Positions 1 to 8,241 of a stretch of 64,000 nt of DNA are shown here, piece after piece (position 1 is the first letter of the stretch; every line of letters starts with the position of its first letter). Position numbers and translations under genes: made by a program. Location of the stretch: contig NZ_JOBF01000003.1 in assembly GCF_000718635.1 (NCBI RefSeq), forward strand, positions 868,001-932,000. The letters are read 5' to 3'. The stretch is from Streptomyces varsoviensis. GTDB lineage: Bacteria; Actinomycetota; Actinomycetes; Streptomycetales; Streptomycetaceae. The notes beneath the pieces were generated by a model, which had not been told where the DNA came from, made no database searches, and saw only the letters and a list, made by a program, of their open reading frames with translations.

Positions 1-203
1 GACCGGAGGTCATCTCCATCACCAAGGCCGCGGTCGACGCGATCGCTCCTCCGATTCCGCACACGGCGTACGCCGTGGAGAACGAGGGCCTGTACCCGGC
101 GTTCGGCGACGACGTCACCGAACTCGCCCACAAACTGCTCGCCGCCGGTATTCAGACCCGCGAGGGCGAACGGGACCACGAGCGCATCGCCAACAGCGTC
201 TGA
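1..203 (+). CDS. C-terminal fragment of an unrecognised protein (gene starts before the window)
   Basis: Reading from base 3 gives 66 codons without a stop, ending in TGA at 201-203, with almost every third position G or C, so this is the tail of a real gene that begins outside the window. The visible tail starts PEVISITKAAVDAIAP and ends ERDHERIANSV. I do not recognise a family from it; there is no membrane segment or obvious catalytic motif. It converges on the ABC transporter genes that follow on the other strand, 29 bp away, so it is not part of that operon. Confidence 0.6.
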   Translation, partial: PEVISITKAAVDAIAPPIPHTAYAVENEGLYPAFGDDVTELAHKLLAAGIQTREGERDHERIANSV

Positions 204-232
204 ATGCGGGCATGACGGGCCCCCTTTCCGCG

Positions 233-1294
233 TCACCTCTCAGCCGACCGCTCCGCGTACATCTTCGCGATGACGGCCTCGATGTCCGGTTCCCGCACCG
301 ACAGGTCGACCAGCGGGTACCGCTCGGCGACCGCCGCGACGAGCGGCGCCGCGCTGGCCGTCGCGGCGAAGGCCAGCCACTGGCGCGGGCCCTCGACCCG
401 GACCGTACGGGCGCCGGGCACGTCGTCGATCGGGGGCAGCTCGCGCTCCAGGTCCACTACCAGGGTCCGCTCGCTCTCGCCCACCGCGTGCAGGCCGCTC
501 AGCCCGCCGTCGTACACGAGCCGCCCGTGGTCGATGACCATCACCCGCTCGCAGAGCTGCTCGATGTCGGTGAGGTCGTGGGTGGTGAGCAGCACCGTCA
601 TGCCCAGGTCGGCGTTGACGTCGCGGAGGAAGTCCCGGACCTTGGCCTTGCTGACCACGTCGAGGCCGATGGTCGGCTCGTCGAGGTAGAGCACCTCGGG
701 GTCGTGGAGGAGGGCGGCGGCGATATCGCCGCGCATCCGCTGGCCCAGGGAGAGCTGGCGTACGGGCACGTCCAGGAGGTCGCCGAGGTCGAGGAGTTCG
801 ACGCAGCGCTCCAGATTCTCCCGGTACCGGGCGTCGGGGATCTTGTACATGCGGTGCACCAGGCAGTACGAGTCGCGCAGCGGCAGGTCCCACCAGAGCG
901 TCGTGCGCTGCCCGAAGACCACGCCGATGCGGCGTGCGAGCCGGGTGCGCTCGCGCGAGGGGTCGATGCCGGCGACGCGCAGCCGGCCGCCGCTGGGCAC
1001 GAGGATGCCCGTCAGCATCTTGATGGTGGTGGACTTGCCGGCCCCGTTGGGCCCGATGTAGCCGACCATCTGGCCGCGCGGCACGGTGAAGCTGATCCCG
1101 TCCACGGCCCGCACCTGGTGCTTCTCGCGGCGCAGCAGCCCGGCCTTGCGCCGTACGTCGAAGACCTTCTCCACGCCGTCCAGTTCGATGAACCGCGCGG
1201 GGTCGCCGTCGTACGCCACGCGCTCACCGCCGAGCGCGGCCGGCCCGCTGTCGTGCGCCGTGCGCTCACCGCCGCGCATCGTGTCCCTCACCAT
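233..1294 (-). CDS. ABC-2 type transporter ATP-binding protein
   Basis: ATPase of an exporter, 353 residues with the chosen start. It shows Walker A (GPNGAGKST), the signature LSLGQRMR, Walker B with EVLYLDEPT and the switch histidine in LLTTHDL, followed by a C-terminal extension of about 90 residues as in drug/polysaccharide ABC-2 exporter ATPases. The ATG at 1294 is preferred because GGTGAGG lies just upstream and codon bias is lost before it; the frame stays open further upstream through the permease gene, but that is a shadow. It is the last gene of a three-gene unit with two membrane proteins, 29 bp after the first permease. The two permeases belong to the ABC2_membrane_6 type often annotated as daunorubicin-resistance-like. 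The substrate cannot be told from sequence. Confidence 0.9.
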   Translation of the reverse strand: MVRDTMRGGERTAHDSGPAALGGERVAYDGDPARFIELDGVEKVFDVRRKAGLLRREKHQVRAVDGISFTVPRGQMVGYIGPNGAGKSTTIKMLTGILVPSGGRLRVAGIDPSRERTRLARRIGVVFGQRTTLWWDLPLRDSYCLVHRMYKIPDARYRENLERCVELLDLGDLLDVPVRQLSLGQRMRGDIAAALLHDPEVLYLDEPTIGLDVVSKAKVRDFLRDVNADLGMTVLLTTHDLTDIEQLCERVMVIDHGRLVYDGGLSGLHAVGESERTLVVDLERELPPIDDVPGARTVRVEGPRQWLAFAATASAAPLVAAVAERYPLVDLSVREPDIEAVIAKMYAERSAER

Positions 1295-1323
1295 TTTTGT
1301 GCCCCTCACCTTCCCGTGCCCCC

Positions 1324-2127
1324 TCAACTTCCCGTGCTCCGGTAGCTTCTGATCCCCGTCCGCCAGGCCAGCCCCGCGAGGGCCGCCATCGCCGCCGCGA
1401 CCAGCGGGCCGCACAGCCCCACCCAGCCGGGCAGGTGCAGCGGGTCTTCTCGGCCCAGCAGCCGCAGCGCGGGGAGCCAGTTGACGAAGGCGAGCGGCAC
1501 GACGAACGTCACCCCGCGCACCAGGTCCTTGGCGAAGACGGTGGGCGGGTACTGGAGCAGCGTGTTGCCGCCGTAGGTGAAGGAGTTCTGCACCTCGGCG
1601 GCCTCGGTGGCCCAGAACTGGAAGGCCGCGCCCACCACGAAGACCGACCCGAAGATCACCGCGCCGCTGACCAGCATCACGGGGATGAGCAGCACGTTCA
1701 GCGGCGTCCACACCACGTCCGCGCCCGCCAGCCCCAGGACCAGGACGACCGCGCCCTGGCTGATCCGGCCGAGCCGGCGGAGCGCGAAGCGGTCGGCGGC
1801 GACCTGCGCGAAGACCGGCGCGGGGCGCACCATCAGGACGTCGAACGTGCCGTCGCGCACCCGCTGCCCGATCCGGTCCATCGAGCCGAGGAAGAGGTCG
1901 GCGAGCCCGAGCGAGGTGCTCGTCGCCCCGTACAGCAGCGCGACCTCCGCCAGCGTGAAGCCGCCGAGCGACTCGATGTGGGAGAACATCAGGAGGATCG
2001 CGACGAAGTCGAGGCCGCTGCCGAGGAAGTTGCCGGCGGTCGTCATCAGGAAGGACGCGCGGTAGGCCATCGTCGAGCGGATCCACATCGCGACGATCAG
2101 GCCGTACGCCCGGATGCCGTCAACCAC
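1324..2127 (-). CDS. ABC-2 family transporter permease (ABC2_membrane_6 type)
   Basis: Integral membrane protein of 267 residues with about six hydrophobic segments, for example around FLMTTAGNFLGSGLDFVAIL near the N-terminus and a C-terminal helix rich in Ala/Leu. The segment RVRDGTFDVLMVRPAP matches the cytoplasmic loop seen in this permease family. It begins inside the end of the preceding permease (8-bp overlap at 2120-2127), which implies translational coupling. With its paralogous partner and the ATPase downstream it should form one heterodimeric exporter in the cell membrane. Function beyond ABC export is inference. Confidence 0.85.
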   Translation of the reverse strand: MVDGIRAYGLIVAMWIRSTMAYRASFLMTTAGNFLGSGLDFVAILLMFSHIESLGGFTLAEVALLYGATSTSLGLADLFLGSMDRIGQRVRDGTFDVLMVRPAPVFAQVAADRFALRRLGRISQGAVVLVLGLAGADVVWTPLNVLLIPVMLVSGAVIFGSVFVVGAAFQFWATEAAEVQNSFTYGGNTLLQYPPTVFAKDLVRGVTFVVPLAFVNWLPALRLLGREDPLHLPGWVGLCGPLVAAAMAALAGLAWRTGIRSYRSTGS

Positions 2128-2920
2128 CCTGGACCACCGCCTTGGAGGTGGCGAGCGCCTGGAGGGCCCGGCCGGCCGCGAGCAGCGCCACCGCCCAGCC
2201 CGCCTGGAACGCCAGCGCCGTCAGCAGCCCGGTGCCGGCTGCCCGGCCGAGCAGGACGTCGACGGGGACCTGGAGCATCGCGGCCCAGGGCAGCGTCCGT
2301 ACGAACTCCCCGAAGCCGCCGGGGAAGGCGTTGAGCGGCAGCAGCACGCCGGAGAAGAAGGTCGTGGCCAGACCGGCGATCAGGGTGACGCCGGCGCCGT
2401 CGAGCAGCCAGAAGGAGCACAGGGCCACCAGATAGCGGACGCCGAAGCCGACGACGATGCCGAGGAACACCGCGAGGAGGAAGGCCAGCCAGGTCAGCGG
2501 GTCGGCGGGGAGGGCGAGGTCGAAGGCGAGCGCGCCGACGGCCAGCGGTACGACGCCCCGGCCGAGCAGTTGGAAGGCGGCCCGGCCCAGTTCGCTCGCG
2601 AGCCACCACGACTGGAGGTCGACGGGCCGGTAGAGGTCGACGGCGATGTCCCCGGAGCGGATGCGCTCCTGGAGCTCTTCCTGGAAGCCGCCGCCGAGCA
2701 GCGCGCACGCGGCGAGCAGCGCCTGGCTGACCCAGACGAAGGTGAGGGCCTGCGCCTGGTCGTAGCCGCCGAGGTGGGGCCGTTCGCTCCACAGGGCGAT
2801 GAAGGTGTAGGCGATGATGAAACCGAAGACGGTGTTGGTGAAGACGCCCGCGGCGGTGGCGACCCGGTAGGTCGCGTACCGCCGGAAGCCGTTCACCGCG
2901 ACGGCTGCGTACAGCCGCAT
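2120..2920 (-). CDS. ABC-2 family transporter permease, first gene of the exporter operon
   Basis: A 266-residue membrane protein, start ATG at 2920 with GGGAGAGC upstream. It begins MRLYAAVAVNGFRRYATYR, a positively charged amphipathic start followed by about six membrane segments, and carries the loop IRSGDIAVDLYRPVDLQ that corresponds to the loop in the second permease. Open frame continues upstream of this ATG but without codon bias. Together with the next two minus-strand genes it forms an ABC-2 exporter operon. Its promoter must lie in the 338-bp divergent gap shared with the penicillin-binding protein gene. Confidence 0.85.
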   Translation of the reverse strand: MRLYAAVAVNGFRRYATYRVATAAGVFTNTVFGFIIAYTFIALWSERPHLGGYDQAQALTFVWVSQALLAACALLGGGFQEELQERIRSGDIAVDLYRPVDLQSWWLASELGRAAFQLLGRGVVPLAVGALAFDLALPADPLTWLAFLLAVFLGIVVGFGVRYLVALCSFWLLDGAGVTLIAGLATTFFSGVLLPLNAFPGGFGEFVRTLPWAAMLQVPVDVLLGRAAGTGLLTALAFQAGWAVALLAAGRALQALATSKAVVQGG

Positions 2921-3258
2921 CTCGTGCTCTCCCTTGCCGTCCGATTGCCGTGGGGTCGCCTCCCGGAGCGCCGACTGGCCGGCGCCGGTTCCGTGCCCGC
3001 TCAGCGCGGGTGCGGGCAGCAAAAGACCAGAGCCTAGCCACATGATCGCGGCCGATGCCACACATTTTTCACTCGTTGGAGTGGACAGCGGGGGCCGAAC
3101 GGCTCGTTACAGAGGTGTCACAGGTGCGAGCCGGGCCCTTTCCACGGAACGCATGGTGCGAGAGTGTTTTACGGCGTGTACCGGACATTTGGGAATCGCC
3201 CGCCACCACCCCGTCTCGCCGGCCGACCCCCGGCGACGGCCGAGGAGTCCCCACACAC
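2921..3258. other. Divergent intergenic region between ABC exporter and PBP genes
   Basis: 338 bp with no supported gene; both flanking genes start here and point outward, so it must hold both promoters. An A/T-richer patch around 3055-3080 is the most promoter-like stretch, but I cannot assign -35/-10 boxes with confidence. The upstream in-frame extension of the PBP gene through this region lacks codon bias. Confidence 0.5.
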
Positions 3259-5532
3259 ATGAGCGACCAGCAGCCAGAGCAGCCGCAGCCCGGCGACGGT
3301 GCCGCCACGCCGGACGGCTGGCCGGCCAAGAAGGCGGGCAAGCGCCGCCCCAAGCGCACCGGCTGGCGCCGCCTCCTGCCCACCTGGCGCATGCTCCTCG
3401 GCGGCGTCCTGCTCGTCGTGCTGCTCATCGCGGGCGGCCTGATCGCCGGTTACCTGCTGGTCGACATCCCCAAGCCGAACGACGCGGCCGTCGCCCAGAG
3501 CAACGTCTACCTCTACTCCGACGGCTCCCAACTCGCCCGCGACGGCGTCGTCAACCGCGAGAACGTACCGCTGAGCAAGATCCCCAAGACCGTGCAGCGC
3601 GCGGCGCTCGCCGCCGAGGACCGCGGCTTCTACTCCGAGTCGGCCGTCAACCCCGGCGCGATGCTGCGCGCCGCCTGGAACACCGTCCTCGGCAAGGGCA
3701 AGCAGTCCGGCTCCACCATCACCCAGCAGTACGTCAAGAACTACTACCTGGGCCAGGAGCAGACCCTCAGCCGGAAGGCGAAGGAGTTCTTCATCGCGAT
3801 CAAACTCGACCGCGAGGAGAGCAAGGACGACATCCTCCAGGGCTACCTGAACACCAGTTACTTCGGCCGCAACGCCTACGGCGTCCAGGCCGCCGCCCAG
3901 GCCTACTTCGACAAGGACGTCGGCGACCTGACCACCGCTCAGGGCGCCTACCTCGCCACCCTCCTCAACGCGCCCAGCGCCTACGACCTCTCCGCCCACC
4001 CCGAGAACAAGCGGCGGGCCATGAACCGCTGGAACTACGTGCTCGACGGCATGGTCAAGGAGAAGTGGCTGGGCGCCGCCGAACGGGCCGCCATGACGTT
4101 CCCGACGCCCGGCAAGGCCAAGCCCGCCGCCGGCATGTCCGGCCAGCGCGGCTACCTCGTCGAGGCCGTCAAGACCTACCTGACCAGCAACAAAATCATC
4201 GACGAGCAGACCCTGGCGTCCGGCGGCTACCGCATCACCACCACCATCGACAAGAAACGCCAGAACGCCTTCGTCACCGCCGTGCGCGAACAGCTCATGG
4301 ACAAGCTCAGCGACTCCCGCAAGGTCGACTCGTACGTACGGGCCGGCGGCGCCTCCATCGACCCGGCGACCGGCAAGGTCGTCGCCCTCTACGGCGGCGT
4401 CGACTACACCAAGCAGTACGTCAACAACGCGACCCGCCGCGACTACCAGGTCGGCTCGACCTTCAAGCCGTTCATCCTCACCTCCGCCGTGCAGAACGGC
4501 TCCACCACCCAGGACGGCCGCGAGATCACCCCCAAGACCTCCTACGACGGCACCAACCGCCGCCCCGTGCAGGGCCCCAACGGGCCCGTCGGCTTCGCCC
4601 CGCCCAACGAGGACGACGTCTCCTACGGCCGCATCACCGCCACCAAGGCCATGGACAAGTCCGTCAACGCCGTCTACGCGCAGATGGCCGAGGACGTCGG
4701 CACCCAGAAGGTCAAGGACACCGCCACCGCCCTCGGCCTGCCGAAGAAGACCCCCAACCTCAACGCCTTCCCCTCCATGGCCCTCGGCGTCGCCACCGCC
4801 AGCGTCCTCGACATGACCCAGGCGTACGCGACGCTCGCCGGCCACGGCGAACACGGCACGTACACGATGGTCACCAAGGCCACCAAGGGCTCCGAGGAGG
4901 TCGACCTGCCCGGCCGGCAGAAGAAGCGGGCCGTGCCGCGCGCCGCCGCCGACACCACCACCTCGGTCCTGCGCAGCGTCGTCGACAACGGCACCGGCTT
5001 CGCCGCCCAGGCCGCCGGGCGGCCCGCCGCGGGCAAGACCGGCACCGCCGACGACGACAAGGCCGCCTGGTTCGCCGGCTACACCCCCGACCTCGCCACC
5101 GTCGTCGCCGTCATGGGCCAGGACCCCGACAGCGCCGTGCAGAAGCCGCTGTACGGGGCGGCCGGCCAGCCCCGCATGAACGGCGGCGGCCCGCCCGCCC
5201 AGATCTGGGCCGCGTACACCGCCGCCGCGCTGGAGGGCGAGCCCGCCACCGACTTCGACCTCGACGTGGACAGCGGCGCAGAGGTCCCCTCTGATGAACC
5301 GTCCGAATCCTCCGGCTCGCCCTCCTCCTCGGCCTCCACCGAACCCACCGCCTCCAGCGGCCCCCCGGTCTCGGACGAGCCCACCACCCCCAGCGCGCCG
5401 CCGACCTCCGCCAGCCCGCCCGCCGAGCCCCCCACCCTGCCGACCGGCGCTCCCACCCCGCCGGCCGAGACCTTCGGCCCGCCGGAGGACGACGGCGCGT
5501 TCGGCAACGAGGACTCGCTGTTCTACCCCTAG
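3259..5532 (+). CDS. Class A penicillin-binding protein (glycosyltransferase 51 plus transpeptidase)
   Basis: Bifunctional peptidoglycan synthase of 757 residues that polymerises lipid II and cross-links glycan strands outside the membrane. A basic cytoplasmic tail is followed by one membrane anchor (about residues 54-78). The GT51 domain has the catalytic glutamate in EDRGF (Glu120) and TITQQYVKNYYLG. The transpeptidase domain has the nucleophile motif STFK (Ser400), SVN, and KTGTA (Lys593). The last roughly 120 residues are a Ser/Pro/Thr/Glu-rich low-complexity tail, common in actinobacterial PBPs. The ATG at 3259 has GAGGAG about 11 nt upstream. It is a single gene, with a TetR gene 135 bp downstream. 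Confidence 0.92.
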   Translation: MSDQQPEQPQPGDGAATPDGWPAKKAGKRRPKRTGWRRLLPTWRMLLGGVLLVVLLIAGGLIAGYLLVDIPKPNDAAVAQSNVYLYSDGSQLARDGVVNRENVPLSKIPKTVQRAALAAEDRGFYSESAVNPGAMLRAAWNTVLGKGKQSGSTITQQYVKNYYLGQEQTLSRKAKEFFIAIKLDREESKDDILQGYLNTSYFGRNAYGVQAAAQAYFDKDVGDLTTAQGAYLATLLNAPSAYDLSAHPENKRRAMNRWNYVLDGMVKEKWLGAAERAAMTFPTPGKAKPAAGMSGQRGYLVEAVKTYLTSNKIIDEQTLASGGYRITTTIDKKRQNAFVTAVREQLMDKLSDSRKVDSYVRAGGASIDPATGKVVALYGGVDYTKQYVNNATRRDYQVGSTFKPFILTSAVQNGSTTQDGREITPKTSYDGTNRRPVQGPNGPVGFAPPNEDDVSYGRITATKAMDKSVNAVYAQMAEDVGTQKVKDTATALGLPKKTPNLNAFPSMALGVATASVLDMTQAYATLAGHGEHGTYTMVTKATKGSEEVDLPGRQKKRAVPRAAADTTTSVLRSVVDNGTGFAAQAAGRPAAGKTGTADDDKAAWFAGYTPDLATVVAVMGQDPDSAVQKPLYGAAGQPRMNGGGPPAQIWAAYTAAALEGEPATDFDLDVDSGAEVPSDEPSESSGSPSSSASTEPTASSGPPVSDEPTTPSAPPTSASPPAEPPTLPTGAPTPPAETFGPPEDDGAFGNEDSLFYP

Positions 5533-5534
5533 GA

Positions 5535-5565
5535 GGGGCCGTTCCCCGCCTTGCAGGGCGGCCCC
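5535..5565 (+). terminator. Possible terminator after the PBP gene
   Basis: GGGGCCG at 5535-5541 is complementary to CGGCCCC at 5559-5565, with alternative inner pairing CCGCC/GGCGG. It starts 2 bp after the stop codon. There is no T-run, which is usual in Streptomyces, so the call is weak. Confidence 0.3.
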
Positions 5566-5667
5566 GCGGCGCCCGCGGGAGAGCCGCACCCGACCGCCGC
5601 GCTGCAAGCTCTTCCGGTGGCGATAGGTTGTCACCCAAGGAAGGCGCAGGAAGAGGGAGCGTGACAG

Positions 5668-6312
5668 GTGATGGCGGCAGCCAAGGCGAGCCCCCGTGAG
5701 CGGTACCGGGACCAAGTACGTACGGAGATCAAGGAACACGCCTGGCAGCAGATCGCCGACTCGGGGGCATCGGGCCTGTCCCTGAACGCGATCGCCAAGC
5801 AGATGGGCATGAGCGGCCCCGCGCTCTACCGGTACTTCGCCGGCCGCGACGAGCTGATCACCGCCCTCATCCGGGACGCCTACCGCGGCTTCGCCGACGC
5901 CGTCGTCGCCTCCCAGGAGAGCGGCCCCGACCTCGCCGCGCTGGCGCACGCCATGCGCGACTGGGCCCTCGCCGACCCCCAGCGCTACTTCCTCATCTAC
6001 GGCACCCCCGTGCCCGGCTACCACGCGCCCGACGACGTCACCGCCATCGCGGAGGAGGTCATGACCGCGATCCTCGACGCCGGCGGCCCGGCCCCGGACC
6101 ACCCCGCGACGGAGCTCGACACCCACCTCGCGGGGCGGCGCCAGTGGGTGCGCGAGCACCCCGCGCCGCCCGCGGCGCTGAGCCGGGCGCTGCGGACCTG
6201 GACCCGGCTGCACGGCGTCCTGTCCCTGGAGCTGGCCGGCCACTTCACCGGCATGGGGCTCGACCCCGCCGTGCTCTTCGACGCCGAACTGGAGGGCCTG
6301 ACCACCGCCTGA
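5668..6312 (+). CDS. TetR/AcrR family transcriptional regulator
   Basis: 214 residues. The N-terminal helix-turn-helix is clear (GLSLNAIAKQMGMSGPALYRYFAGRDEL, about residues 38-65, written here as its core features: Ala-Lys-Gln turn and the ALYRYF recognition helix). The C-terminal ligand-binding half has ADPQRYFLIYGTPVPGY, typical of the WHG-type TetR C-terminal domain. Translation may start at GTG 5668 or ATG 5671; GAGGGAGCG lies upstream. It converges on the guanidinium exporter gene (11 bp apart), so it need not control that gene. The target is unknown; TetR proteins usually repress nearby or own promoters. Confidence 0.85.
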   Translation: MMAAAKASPRERYRDQVRTEIKEHAWQQIADSGASGLSLNAIAKQMGMSGPALYRYFAGRDELITALIRDAYRGFADAVVASQESGPDLAALAHAMRDWALADPQRYFLIYGTPVPGYHAPDDVTAIAEEVMTAILDAGGPAPDHPATELDTHLAGRRQWVREHPAPPAALSRALRTWTRLHGVLSLELAGHFTGMGLDPAVLFDAELEGLTTA

Positions 6313-6323
6313 CGGCGGGCCGG

Positions 6324-6644
6324 TCAGTGCCCCGAGGTCGCCTTCAGACCGACGACGGCCACCAGCAGCAGACAGACGAAGAAGATCCGGGCCGCGGTCG
6401 CCGGCTCGCCCAGCACCACCATGCCGAGCACCGCCGCGCCGGCCGCCCCGATGCCCACCCACACGCCGTACGCCGTGCCGATCGGCAGCGTCTTGGCGGC
6501 CTGCGAGAGCAGCAGCATGCTCGCCGCGATACCGGCGACCGTGCCCACGGTCGGCCACAGCCGGGTGAAACCCTCGGTGTACTTCATCCCGATCGACCAG
6601 CCGACCTCCAGCAGGCCGGCGATCGTGAGCAGAATCCATGCCAT
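6324..6644 (-). CDS. gdx: Gdx/SugE-type small multidrug resistance family guanidinium exporter
   Basis: A 106-residue protein with four membrane helices, exactly the SMR family length. It opens MAWILLTIAGLLEVGWSIG, which closely follows E. coli SugE; Glu13 is the essential proton/substrate-coupling glutamate, and LPIGTAYGVWVGIGA is the family signature in helix 3. SugE/Gdx proteins export guanidinium in exchange for protons as antiparallel dimers. ATG 6644 is chosen for the strong GGAGGTG (6650-6656) and because the upstream sequence is a candidate guanidine-III riboswitch rather than coding. The riboswitch and the protein family support each other, so the Gdx call is stronger than a general drug-efflux call. 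Confidence 0.9.
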   Translation of the reverse strand: MAWILLTIAGLLEVGWSIGMKYTEGFTRLWPTVGTVAGIAASMLLLSQAAKTLPIGTAYGVWVGIGAAGAAVLGMVVLGEPATAARIFFVCLLLVAVVGLKATSGH

Positions 6645-6680
6645 GACGGCACCTCCGTGAAAACGAGCTTCAACAGGGGT

Positions 6681-6720
6681 GCGTCGTCTTTGCATACCCG
6701 GTACGGCGCGTCTCGTCGGG
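6681..6720 (-). promoter_or_regulatory. Guanidine-III (ykkC-III) riboswitch aptamer upstream of gdx
   Basis: Read on the minus strand from 6720 to 6681, the RNA begins CCCGACGAG, continues GCGCCGUACCGGG, and ends AAAGACGACGC. This follows the guanidine-III consensus I remember (CCGGACGAG, GCGCCGUACCCGG, AAGACGGCGC). P1 can form between CCCG and CGGG; the pseudoknot pairs GCGCCGU with ACGACGC, with a single C-A mismatch. The aptamer ends 24 nt before the ribosome binding site of gdx, the gene family this riboswitch usually controls. Control at translation initiation is likely; that part is inference. Confidence 0.8.
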
Positions 6721-6800
6721 ATTCCCCACAACCGTAGCAAAAAGCACCTGCGACGGGCCGGTGACCTCGGCCACCAGCCCGACCACCAGCGCGGACACCG

Positions 6801-7142
6801 CTACAGATACAGCCCCGTCGAGTCCTCGGAACCCTCCAGCCGCTCCGCCGCCACCGCGTGCAGATCCCGCTCCCGCATCAGCACATACGCCACGCCGCGG
6901 ACCTCGACCTCCGCCCGGTCCTCCGGGTCGTACAGCACCCGGTCGCCCGGCTCCACCGTCCGCACGCTCTGCCCGACCGCGACGACCTCGGCCCAGGCCA
7001 GCCGGCGGCCGACCGCCGCGGTCGCCGGGATGACGATGCCGCCGGTCGACCGGCGCTCGCCCTCCGGGATGTCGGTACGGACCAGCACCCGGTCGTGCAG
7101 CATCCGGATGGGCAGCTTGTCGTGGGTGGGATTCTCGCTCAC
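6801..7142 (-). CDS. GroES-like co-chaperonin family protein
   Basis: 113 residues with a Cpn10 fold: IRMLHDRVLVR at the N-terminus, the mobile-loop-like STGGIVIPATA (about residues 32-42), then WAEVVAVGQSVRTVEPGDRVLYD and a terminal YVLMRERDLHAV strand, in the GroES order. No groEL lies nearby, so it is a second, stand-alone GroES-like gene rather than the groESL member. The GTG at 7142 has a poor ribosome site; Met14 is an alternative start. It lies 80 bp upstream of the guanidine riboswitch region on the same strand. Partner chaperonin and role are unknown. Confidence 0.75.
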   Translation of the reverse strand: MSENPTHDKLPIRMLHDRVLVRTDIPEGERRSTGGIVIPATAAVGRRLAWAEVVAVGQSVRTVEPGDRVLYDPEDRAEVEVRGVAYVLMRERDLHAVAAERLEGSEDSTGLYL

Positions 7143-7320
7143 GTCAAGAAGGTACCTGCCCGGCGCGGCCCCGCGGACACGGGACCGGACAAGTGGCGGC
7201 CCCGGCCCCGATCCGTACGGAAGACGGCGGACCGTTACACGCGGGCGGCCGGCCCGTATGGCGGGGCGGCGGGCCCGTACGACGGGAGCGGCGAGGCCCG
7301 TACGGCGCGAAGAAGCGGTG

Positions 7321-7641
7321 CTAGTCGCGGCGGCGGCGCGAGGAGAGGGCCAGCAGCCCCACCACGCCCACCACCAGCAGCGCCGCCGGCACGATCCGCT
7401 CCACCCGCGGCGCGCCCTCCGGCGAGACGAACTGCGCCCGCGCGTCGGAGACCACGCGATTGACCGCGACGTACGCCCGTCCCGCGGTGCGGTCCACGGT
7501 CGAGGCCACCTTCGCCTTCGCGTCGCCGACGATCGTCGACGGGTGCACCCGCACCCCGATCTCGTCCAGCGTCACGGCGAGCTCCTGCCGCCTACGGGCG
7601 ATGTCCGCCTCGATCTGCGCAGGGGTCCTGGCTTCCGACAC
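7321..7641 (-). CDS. DUF3618 domain membrane protein
   Basis: 106 residues. The N-terminal helix EARTPAQIEADIARRRQELA followed by TLDEIG is the DUF3618 signature. One membrane helix sits at the C-terminus (IVPAALLVVGVVGLLAL) and is followed by RRRR, giving an N-out/C-in or tail-anchor arrangement. The GTG at 7641 has GGAGG at good spacing. DUF3618 proteins are common next to phage-holin-like and stress proteins in actinobacteria; the function is not known. The neighbouring bcp gene is divergent. Confidence 0.8.
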   Translation of the reverse strand: MSEARTPAQIEADIARRRQELAVTLDEIGVRVHPSTIVGDAKAKVASTVDRTAGRAYVAVNRVVSDARAQFVSPEGAPRVERIVPAALLVVGVVGLLALSSRRRRD

Positions 7642-7773
7642 CGCGCTGCCTCCGTCATGTCGATGTTCCGTGGTGGACAGTCTGTCAGCTCCCCCGCGCG
7701 TACGCCCCACAGCACCCCCGATCGGGGACGTGGCTACGCTCAGGGGCACAGCCACCCAGCCACGAGGAGAGCC

Positions 7774-8241
7774 ATGAGCGAGCGACTTCAGCCCGGCGAC
7801 ACCGCCCCCGCCTTCACCCTGCCCGACGCCGACGGCAAGCCCGTCTCGCTCGCCGACCACCGCGGCCGCAAGGTCATCGTCTACTTCTACCCCGCCGCCC
7901 TCACCCCCGGCTGCACCAAGCAGGCCTGCGACTTCACCGACAACCTCGAATTCCTCGCCGGCCACGGCTACGACGTCATCGGCGTCTCCCCCGACCAGCC
8001 CGAGAAGCTCGCCAAGTTCCGCGAGACCGAGAACCTCAAGGTCACGCTCGTCGGCGACCCCGACAAAAAGGTCCTGGAGGCGTACGGCGCCTTCGGCGAG
8101 AAGAAGCTGTACGGCAAGACCGTCACCGGCGTCATCCGCTCCACCGTCATCGTCGACGAGGACGGCAAGGTCGAGCGCGCCCTCTACAACGTCAAGGCCA
8201 CCGGCCACGTCGCCAAGATCATCAAGGACCTGGGGCTGTAA
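7774..8241 (+). CDS. bcp: Thioredoxin-dependent peroxiredoxin, BCP/PrxQ type
   Basis: 155 residues. It reduces hydrogen peroxide and organic hydroperoxides at the expense of thioredoxin. The peroxidatic cysteine is Cys47 in LTPGCTKQAC and the resolving cysteine is Cys52, the five-residue spacing of atypical 2-Cys BCP enzymes. The rest (FTLPDADGKPVSLAD, VIGVSPD, STVIVDEDGKV) follows the family closely and the length is normal. ATG 7774 has GAGGAGAG upstream. Its last 20 bp overlap the end of the convergent kinase gene. Confidence 0.92.
   Translation: MSERLQPGDTAPAFTLPDADGKPVSLADHRGRKVIVYFYPAALTPGCTKQACDFTDNLEFLAGHGYDVIGVSPDQPEKLAKFRETENLKVTLVGDPDKKVLEAYGAFGEKKLYGKTVTGVIRSTVIVDEDGKVERALYNVKATGHVAKIIKDLGL

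Noticed and set aside
3169..6639. Very long open frame on the minus strand opposite the PBP and TetR genes (over 1100 codons)
   Set aside because: It is an antisense shadow caused by high G+C; the sequence is Gly/Val/Ala/Arg-rich without domains, while the plus-strand frames carry complete PBP and TetR motifs.
7200..7320. GTACGGGCG-type words in intergenic DNA (also near 21480, 27540, 43140, 43210)
   Set aside because: They recur in many spacers and inside coding regions, with no constant spacing; treated as background composition rather than a defined element. The run of ten G at 43143-43152 is also left as background.
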